12,071 bases of DNA from Flavobacteriales bacterium (GTDB lineage: Bacteria > Bacteroidota > Bacteroidia > Flavobacteriales_D > CANHHI01): positions 1 through 12,071 of the forward strand of contig CANHHI010000037.1 of NCBI GenBank assembly GCA_947460225.1, given 5' to 3'. The notes below the pieces were generated by a model. The model was given only the letters and a program-made list of their open reading frames with translations. It was not told the DNA's origin and ran no database searches. Shown piece by piece: positions 6,601-12,071 of the stretch. Within the stretch, counting starts at the first letter, position 1, and every line of letters starts with the position of its first letter. The position numbers and the translations under genes were made by a program.

Positions 6601-8739
6601 TTATTTTGCAATAATTTCTAAATTATTTACATTATTTTCACGTAGGTTATGGGGCAAATTTTTGTAGCCCATGTACCAAAGCATGAAAGCAATGCGCTCT
6701 GCACGTTCTTTTATTTTTCCTTCGGTTGGTTTTCCTGAGCCGTGTCCTGCATTTTTAGCCACACGCAAAACCACTGGCAAATCGCCTTGTTGACTAGCTT
6801 GCAAAGTTGCTGCAAACTTAAAAGAATGTAAAGGCACTACTCTGTCATCGTGGTCTGCGGTATAAATGAGCGTAGCAGGATATTTTTTATCACGCACATT
6901 GTGCAAAGGAGAATATTTTAATAGGTATTCAAACATTTCTACACTTTCACTTGCTACGCCATATTCAGGAATCCAGCCCCAACCAATGGTAAAGTTTTGA
7001 TATTTGAGCATATCCAAAACGCCCACCACAGGAAAAGCCACTGCATACAAATCTGGACGCTGTGTCATACACGCACCCACCAACAAACCTCCGTTGGAAC
7101 GCCCTTCTATGGCTAATTTTTTGGGATTGGTGTAGCCCATATCTATTAAATACTCGGCGGCGGCAATAAAATCGTCAAACACATTTTGTTTATTCATTTT
7201 TGTGCCTTGTTGATGCCAAGACTCCCCAAATTCTCCACCTCCTCGTAAATTTACGACCACATACACACCACCCTGTTCCAAAAACGCAATCATTCCTGGA
7301 TCAAATTTTGGGGTAATGCTGATATTAAAACCGCCGTAACCATACACCAAAGTTGGATTTTCGCCATTTTTCACAATATCTTTGCGATGCACCACAAACA
7401 TAGGCACTTTGGTGCCATCTTTGCTGTTAAACCAAACTTGCTCGGTATAGTAATCATCTGGATTAAATGCGTGTTTAGGCTCTTCAAAGGGTTTAATTTC
7501 TTGTGTTTTTGTGTTATAGCTATACACAGTGAGTGGTTTTGTGATAGAACTAAACGAAAAATACACCAAATTTTGCGCATCACTGCCTTGAAAACCTTCC
7601 AAAGTGCCGGGTTCTTTTAATATAATTGGCGTGATGTTTTTTCCGTTGTAATCCATGGCATAGACTACATTCTGCGCATTTTCCACATAATGTGCAAATA
7701 ACTTTCCACCTGCCTTGGTTACGTTTTGTAAAGCATTTTCTCCTTCGGGGATAATATCTTGCCTGTTGTTTATATTTTTGGCGTCAATAGCCACCAGTTT
7801 GCCATTGGGTGCATTTTGGGTGGTGTAGAGGTAAATTTTGCCATTTTTATAGCCCACAATACGGCTTTCGCCAGTTTCATTGGACACCAAAACGTCTAGT
7901 TTTGCTTTGGGGTCTTTGAGGTTTTTTAGAAATATACTCCCGCTAGCAGTGCCGTCTTTGGCATAAATCACCATCAATTCCGCTTCTTCGCTAGCCCAAG
8001 CATAGTGGTAGCGATAAGGCTTTTCTAAATTTTGATAAATCAATTCATCTTGACTTTCGTCTGTGCCTATTTTGTGGTAATAAATGCTTTGGTATTCATT
8101 GATTTCAGTCAGTTCAGAACCTTTGGGTTTTGGAAACTTGCTATAAAAAAATCCGTCTTTGTACCAAACAGGCGAAGGGAATTTTAGTTTTGTGATTTTA
8201 TCCGCTAAAATGCTGTTGTCTGCCAAGTTTCTGATTTGCAAATCGGAAAAGTCCGAACCTGCGTGGTGCAATTCCAAAAGCACATATTTTTTATTTTTTG
8301 ATGCACTAAGCACATCAATCGTATAAGGCACGCCGTTGTGAATGACATTGGCATCGGCAAATAATTTTTCGCCCTGTTTTTCTTTATAGTAATAGATAGC
8401 CGATTGGCTCTGTAAACCAGTATTTCTGCTGAGAAACCAAAAATCGCCTATCATTTTTGGCACACTCACACGTGGATAGTCGTAGAGTTCTACCAAGCGG
8501 TTTTGCAAATCCTCATAATAAGGAATTTCCAAAAGCACAGCATCTGTTTTTTGATTTTGCGCCTCTGTCCAAGCAATAACTTCTTTTGCGGTATCTTGTT
8601 CTAGCCAAGCATAGTTTTCTACAATGGTTTTGTCAAAATAATGTTGCTCGGTTGGTATTTTAGGCGTGTTGGGGTAGCTTGTTGCGTTTTGCGCCAGTAT
8701 GCACAAAGGCAAAGCTAAAAATAGCGTTATTTTTTTCAT
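6601..8739 (-). CDS. Prolyl oligopeptidase, S9A family, exported
   Basis: Serine peptidase that cleaves short peptides after proline. The 712-residue protein starts with a signal peptide (KK at 2-3, hydrophobic core to ~16, likely cleavage after ILA), placing it in the periplasm; the Cys at 13 is not in a lipobox. Residues ~22-90 plus the C-terminal part form the alpha/beta hydrolase, and ~90-420 form the beta-propeller that restricts substrate size. The triad is clear: Ser548 in GRSNGG, Asp631 in ADHDDR with Arg633 as the P1-side carboxylate contact, and His666 in AGHGSGKPT. NLRGGGEFGESWH (497-509) and YSPLHNV (609-615) are further family signatures. Length is typical (about 700). No type IX C-terminal sorting domain is visible. 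It begins 16 bases after the porE-like gene behind an A-rich leader, so it is probably the last gene of that cluster. Confidence 0.95.
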   Translation of the reverse strand: MKKITLFLALPLCILAQNATSYPNTPKIPTEQHYFDKTIVENYAWLEQDTAKEVIAWTEAQNQKTDAVLLEIPYYEDLQNRLVELYDYPRVSVPKMIGDFWFLSRNTGLQSQSAIYYYKEKQGEKLFADANVIHNGVPYTIDVLSASKNKKYVLLELHHAGSDFSDLQIRNLADNSILADKITKLKFPSPVWYKDGFFYSKFPKPKGSELTEINEYQSIYYHKIGTDESQDELIYQNLEKPYRYHYAWASEEAELMVIYAKDGTASGSIFLKNLKDPKAKLDVLVSNETGESRIVGYKNGKIYLYTTQNAPNGKLVAIDAKNINNRQDIIPEGENALQNVTKAGGKLFAHYVENAQNVVYAMDYNGKNITPIILKEPGTLEGFQGSDAQNLVYFSFSSITKPLTVYSYNTKTQEIKPFEEPKHAFNPDDYYTEQVWFNSKDGTKVPMFVVHRKDIVKNGENPTLVYGYGGFNISITPKFDPGMIAFLEQGGVYVVVNLRGGGEFGESWHQQGTKMNKQNVFDDFIAAAEYLIDMGYTNPKKLAIEGRSNGGLLVGACMTQRPDLYAVAFPVVGVLDMLKYQNFTIGWGWIPEYGVASESVEMFEYLLKYSPLHNVRDKKYPATLIYTADHDDRVVPLHSFKFAATLQASQQGDLPVVLRVAKNAGHGSGKPTEGKIKERAERIAFMLWYMGYKNLPHNLRENNVNNLEIIAK

Positions 8740-8755
8740 GTTTTATGATGTGGTT

Positions 8756-10789
8756 TTATTTTCTATACACAATTTTTACTTCTACACGCCTGTTTACGTC
8801 TTCATTGTCAGCGGAAAGCAATTTTCGCTTGCCGAAAAAGGAAAAAAACACACGGTTTCTATAAATGCCTTTACTTTCTAAAAATTGCACCACTGAAAGC
8901 ACTCTGCGGCGTGATAAATTGTCATTGTACCAATCATAACCTCTGGAATCCGCATGCCCTTCCAACAACACAAAACTTTTCACATCTTGGGAAAGTTCTT
9001 TAACCACTTTTTGCAATTTTATTTTTTCCAATTCCAATAAATCAAATTTATCAAAGTCAAAAAACAAAAGCTGGTGTTTGCTGGTGTCTTTAATGGCTAA
9101 TTTGGATTCTATATCTTGCTGTTTAAGGGCTAAATCTGGTTTTCTTGGATCATCAACAAGCACGACCACTTGGTCTTTATTCATGTTGTTCACCGAGGGA
9201 ATGTATTTTTTCCCATCGGCTTTGCCTTGGTCGTCTATCACCAAAGAATACTCCTTGGTTTTGTCTATTTTAAAGACAGTTTCGCCTTTTTCGTTGGTGC
9301 TAATGCCGTCTTTGATGCGCACGCTATCTTTGCCATCATTTTTCTTTTCGTACAACTGTACATCTAAGTCTTTGACTTGCTCCAAAGATTTTTTATCATA
9401 CGTTGAAATCGCCAGCATGCGTTCTTTCTTTTTTGCCTTTAAAGAATCGGACATCTGTACTTCTTTGTAAGCTAGCGCATCGTCCGTTAAGCCTAAACCG
9501 TAAACACGCAAATAATACAAATCGTCTTTGCCGTTTTCGTCATCTCTATTGGAGACAAAATAGCCCTTGGTTGAGTCGGTTAAAAACAAACCAAAATCAT
9601 CTTTGCTGGAATTGATGGGTTTGCCTAAATTTTCGGCACGTTCAAATTTATCGTTTTCTAGTGCTTTGGCTCTAAACACGTCCGCACCGCCAAAATTTTC
9701 TCTGCCATAAGAGGAAAAAAACAGGTAACCTTTGTACAGAAAAGGAAACATCTCGGTTCTTTCGCTGTTTACGTTTGTATCTAGCTTTCTAGGCTGAGAC
9801 CAATCATCGCCGTTGCGTTTGGACACATGTATATCGTAAGCCTTAAATTTATTGTTTTCATCGGATACAAAATACAATTTTTTGCCGTCTTTGGTCAAAA
9901 AAGGGTGCGTATAATTGTTGTTTGGATTGCAAAACGGAAGCACTGAAGGGTCGCTCCACTTGCCGTTATCCATTTTCTTGCTATAAACAATTTTCAAGTT
10001 ATTGCTGACTTGCTTGTTATCGGTGTTACCCATAACCGCAATGCCATCAAAAAAATATTTTTTATCGTCCACCGTGCTGTAAAAAATTTCTTGTTTATCT
10101 GCACTGAATGTAGGTGCGCCTGCGTTTATTAAGTTTTTGCCCAAAGGCAATAAAACAGGTTGCCCAACACGTAAAGAATCTTGAATATGCGCTCTTTTTA
10201 TCAGATAAGTAGGCGTTTTTTTAGGGTTGTTATCCAAGGGAAAAGACGCAAATAAGGAGTCTTGCGCAATGGAAAAACCTAGATTGTCATTGAGTTGCAG
10301 CTCGGTTTTATACACTTTTGCGTTTCGGGTGCTATCTAAATGTTCTATTGCCCATTTAATGCCCGAAATGCGTTTTTTGAGTGTGCGATTGGTTTTATAT
10401 TCTTGCGCCAAAGACACATAAACCCCATAAGCCTGCTCGTACTGTTCGTCCATTTTGAGCAATTCGGCGTATTCTATTTTGGCATCTAAATCGTCTGTGC
10501 GCTGTTCTAAATATATTTTTAGCCAAGCGAGGGCTTCTTTGTAATTGTGCAATTTTTTGTAGCAAGTCGCCAATTGCTTGCAATACCGCTGATACAAATC
10601 CACCTGATTGGGTTTGGTCTTGTTTTCATAGCTTTTGGCAAGTTCAGCATATATTTTAGCCGCTTCTTTTGTTCTGCCAGCGTCAAAAAGTATCACCGCT
10701 TCGGCTTCTTTTCCGTAGTATTGCGCTTTTAAGGAGCCAATGCCCAACAGCATCAACAACACAATATAAATATTTTTTCTTGCTTGCAT
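8756..10789 (-). CDS. PorE-like protein: TPR, PD40 propeller, CRD-like and OmpA domains
   Basis: The 677-residue exported protein has a signal peptide cleaved probably after KA at 21-22. Domains in order are: TPR-like helices (~28-150; KEAAKIYAELA and KEALAWLKIYL repeats); a PD40/WD40-like propeller (~165-430) with blades such as APTFSADKQEIFYS, HPFLTKDGKKLYFVSD and FPFLYKGYLFFSS; a carboxypeptidase-regulatory-like beta domain (~472-545); and a C-terminal OmpA domain (~570-677) with FDFDKFDL, EGHADSRG (Asp614) and NLSRRR (Arg629), the residues expected to bind diaminopimelate in peptidoglycan. This order matches PorE of Porphyromonas gingivalis, a type IX secretion-associated protein linked to PorP. 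Unlike PorE there is no lipobox cysteine after the signal peptide, so it is probably soluble in the periplasm and anchored through peptidoglycan. It starts 10 bases after the porP/sprF-like gene. Confidence 0.92.
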   Translation of the reverse strand: MQARKNIYIVLLMLLGIGSLKAQYYGKEAEAVILFDAGRTKEAAKIYAELAKSYENKTKPNQVDLYQRYCKQLATCYKKLHNYKEALAWLKIYLEQRTDDLDAKIEYAELLKMDEQYEQAYGVYVSLAQEYKTNRTLKKRISGIKWAIEHLDSTRNAKVYKTELQLNDNLGFSIAQDSLFASFPLDNNPKKTPTYLIKRAHIQDSLRVGQPVLLPLGKNLINAGAPTFSADKQEIFYSTVDDKKYFFDGIAVMGNTDNKQVSNNLKIVYSKKMDNGKWSDPSVLPFCNPNNNYTHPFLTKDGKKLYFVSDENNKFKAYDIHVSKRNGDDWSQPRKLDTNVNSERTEMFPFLYKGYLFFSSYGRENFGGADVFRAKALENDKFERAENLGKPINSSKDDFGLFLTDSTKGYFVSNRDDENGKDDLYYLRVYGLGLTDDALAYKEVQMSDSLKAKKKERMLAISTYDKKSLEQVKDLDVQLYEKKNDGKDSVRIKDGISTNEKGETVFKIDKTKEYSLVIDDQGKADGKKYIPSVNNMNKDQVVVLVDDPRKPDLALKQQDIESKLAIKDTSKHQLLFFDFDKFDLLELEKIKLQKVVKELSQDVKSFVLLEGHADSRGYDWYNDNLSRRRVLSVVQFLESKGIYRNRVFFSFFGKRKLLSADNEDVNRRVEVKIVYRK

Positions 10790-10799
10790 ATATTTTTAA

Positions 10800-11765
10800 C
10801 TAGTTGGTCAAACGTGAATTTTTTATGGCAATTAAGTTGCGTTTAGGCACTTTCCAAAGCAATCCCACTTCGTGGGTGCCTTTGCTGGCGTAGTAAAGCG
10901 GATTGAAGCCAAAACCAAAATGGTACATAATATGTAAGGCTTCTACAATTTCCACACTCAGCCAAGAACCCATTTGATCTACGGTGGTGTAATAAGCCCC
11001 CAAGCTCACAATATCGTTTACTCTAAACAAAGCCAGCACGTCCGTCTTGTGAAATCCCGCATTGTATCTATAATTCACATTAAATTCTACGCTTAGATTC
11101 TCTGAGATATTGACATTGTAACCCGTTTGCAAAAACAACTGACTTTTTGCAAAGTTAAAATCGGTTCTGCCATTAAATTTGCCATCTTTTTGCACCACGT
11201 GGTTGTAGAGCAATCCCGGACTAGATAAAGAAACATAAAAATCTTTAAACACATACCAAAGCCCTAGTCTTACATTGAACATAGCTTGTGTGCTAAATTT
11301 GCCTGTATTTTCAAAAACAGGGTCATAGGCGTGCTGCACATTAAATGATTTTGGTTTGTAGGTATTTAAATTCACAACACTGCCCAAGCCAAAAGTGAGT
11401 TCATGCTTGTTTTCCACAGATAAATTCAGTTTATACCCAAAATCTGTTGCCAATTCATTGGTTTCTTGGGCTCGGGTTGCATTTCTTTGGTAATTTACAC
11501 CAATATAAAAATTGCTGATAGGCAAAGTGATTTGCATGCCCTGAAAATGTGGTGCGTCTTTAATGCCAAGCATTTGTGCCCGGTAAAACAAAGACCCTGA
11601 GAGCGTATTTTGCGTACCCATGCCTGCAGGATTATGCATGGCTGGGTTTAGATTGTAAAACGCAGAATAGGGGCGATATTGCGCCCATATTTCGCCCGAG
11701 AACACAAACAGCATCAATAAAAATGCCGTAACTAGATAATTATTATTTTTTGTTTTTAGCACCAT
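10800..11765 (-). CDS. PorP/SprF-family outer-membrane protein (type IX secretion associated)
   Basis: Predicted outer-membrane beta-barrel of the PorP/SprF family, which works with type IX secretion and with delivery of gliding adhesins. With the ATG at 11763-11765 it has 321 residues and a clear signal peptide (KTK near the start, hydrophobic core ~10-22, cleavage after IWA at 26-28). The mature start carries the family pattern YRPYSAFYNLNPAMHNPAG. The rest alternates polar and hydrophobic residues in barrel-like strands (for example FYIGVNYQRNAT, HELTFGLGSVVNL, LSVEFNVNYRYNAG). A TTG at 11784-11786 would add seven residues, but it coincides with a promoter-like element and would spoil the signal peptide start, so the ATG is preferred. 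The gene leads a cluster with the PorE-like protein (10-base gap). No large adhesin accompanies it in the window. The PorP or SprF subfamily cannot be decided here. Confidence 0.88.
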   Translation of the reverse strand: MVLKTKNNNYLVTAFLLMLFVFSGEIWAQYRPYSAFYNLNPAMHNPAGMGTQNTLSGSLFYRAQMLGIKDAPHFQGMQITLPISNFYIGVNYQRNATRAQETNELATDFGYKLNLSVENKHELTFGLGSVVNLNTYKPKSFNVQHAYDPVFENTGKFSTQAMFNVRLGLWYVFKDFYVSLSSPGLLYNHVVQKDGKFNGRTDFNFAKSQLFLQTGYNVNISENLSVEFNVNYRYNAGFHKTDVLALFRVNDIVSLGAYYTTVDQMGSWLSVEIVEALHIMYHFGFGFNPLYYASKGTHEVGLLWKVPKRNLIAIKNSRLTN

Positions 11766-11783
11766 AGCAACAAAACTCCTCAG

Positions 11784-11791
11784 CAAATTTA
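11784..11791 (-). promoter_or_regulatory. Candidate -7 element (TAAATTTG) for the porP-porE-oligopeptidase cluster
   Basis: The minus strand reads TAAATTTG, matching TAnnTTTG, in the 42-base gap between the hisS stop and the preferred ATG of the porP/sprF-like gene. Transcription would begin about 12-15 bases before that ATG, and therefore after the alternative TTG start. No TTTG -33 element is present at normal spacing, and the gap is AT-rich, so a chance match is possible. Confidence 0.35.
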
Positions 11792-11807
11792 TTTTATTTT
11801 ACTCGGA

Positions 11808-12071
11808 TTACCTAATTTTTGTTAAATAAGGTAAAATTTCTGCTTCTTGGAGCTTTATTTGTTCTCCTGTCTGCATATTTTTAAGCATAAAAATATTTTC
11901 TGCCCTTTCTGTTTCGCCTCGCAAAAGCACAAAAGCACATTTTCTATCGTTGGCATATTGCATTTGTTTTTTGAGTTTTTCCGCCAAAGGGTACATGTCC
12001 ATGTTTAACCCATGATTTTGTTTGCGCCATTTGTGTAAAATCAGCAAACATTCAGAAACGGCTACTTCGTC
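11808..12071 (-). CDS. hisS: Histidyl-tRNA synthetase, C-terminal fragment (5' end beyond the window)
   Basis: The frame is open from the window edge to a TAA at 11808-11810, giving the last 87 residues. They belong to the anticodon-binding domain of class II histidyl-tRNA synthetase: KLKKQMQYANDRKCAFVLLRGE, followed by LKNMQTGEQIKLQEAEI and the end of the protein, corresponds to the KxLKKQLKYAxxxGAxFVVIxGExE...LRDMxTGEQ pattern of the family. The enzyme charges tRNA-His in the cytoplasm; the catalytic core is off the window. A TTG at 12045-12047 lies inside the gene and is not a start. No terminator is visible in the short gap to the porP/sprF-like gene, so read-through is possible. Confidence 0.9.
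   Translation of the reverse strand, partial: DEVAVSECLLILHKWRKQNHGLNMDMYPLAEKLKKQMQYANDRKCAFVLLRGETERAENIFMLKNMQTGEQIKLQEAEILPYLTKIR

Noticed and set aside
6601..8739. Type IX secretion cargo or lipoprotein status for the oligopeptidase
   Set aside because: Its C-terminus lacks a recognisable sorting domain, and Cys13 in the signal peptide is not preceded by a lipobox.
1..12071. CRISPR arrays, tRNA or rRNA genes, insertion sequences, attachment sites
   Set aside because: No spaced direct repeats, cloverleaf-like or rRNA-like segments, transposase or integrase frames were seen on either strand.

Overview
The window looks like chromosomal DNA from a member of the Bacteroidota. The basis is a PorP/SprF-family protein next to a TPR/PD40/OmpA protein of the PorE type (type IX secretion-associated families restricted to this phylum), TAnnTTTG-type promoter elements, A-rich leaders instead of clear Shine-Dalgarno sites, and an AT-rich composition. 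I cannot place it below phylum from the sequence alone.

Layout. 1-1610 (+): the end of a small protein with an IKGG motif and a Cys-containing tail, then a 463-residue membrane protein. I recognise neither; they are the least explained part of the window. 1611-1780: a convergent intergenic stretch packed with short hairpins, including a strong terminator-like stem. 1781-5597 (-): a tight three-gene cluster transcribed aspA > ansB > dcu (aspartate ammonia-lyase, exported type II L-asparaginase, anaerobic C4-dicarboxylate exchanger). 5598-5920: leader/promoter region of that cluster, plus a terminator for the next gene. 5921-6550 (-): a stand-alone NYN/PIN-like putative nuclease with its own candidate promoter. 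6601-11765 (-): a tight cluster transcribed porP/sprF-like > porE-like > prolyl oligopeptidase. 11808-12071 (-): the C-terminal end of histidyl-tRNA synthetase, cut by the window edge.

How the genes fit together. The aspA-ansB-dcu cluster makes a coherent route: asparagine is hydrolysed to aspartate outside the cytoplasm, aspartate enters through the Dcu carrier in exchange for a C4-dicarboxylate, and aspartase turns it into fumarate and ammonium, feeding fumarate respiration or nitrogen assimilation. The porP/porE-like pair would form an outer-membrane barrel with a periplasmic peptidoglycan-binding partner, as in type IX secretion or gliding-adhesin modules. The exported prolyl oligopeptidase behind it may simply share the transcript. 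Apart from the first 1.6 kb I see no mobile elements, CRISPR arrays, tRNAs or rRNAs, and no broken genes.
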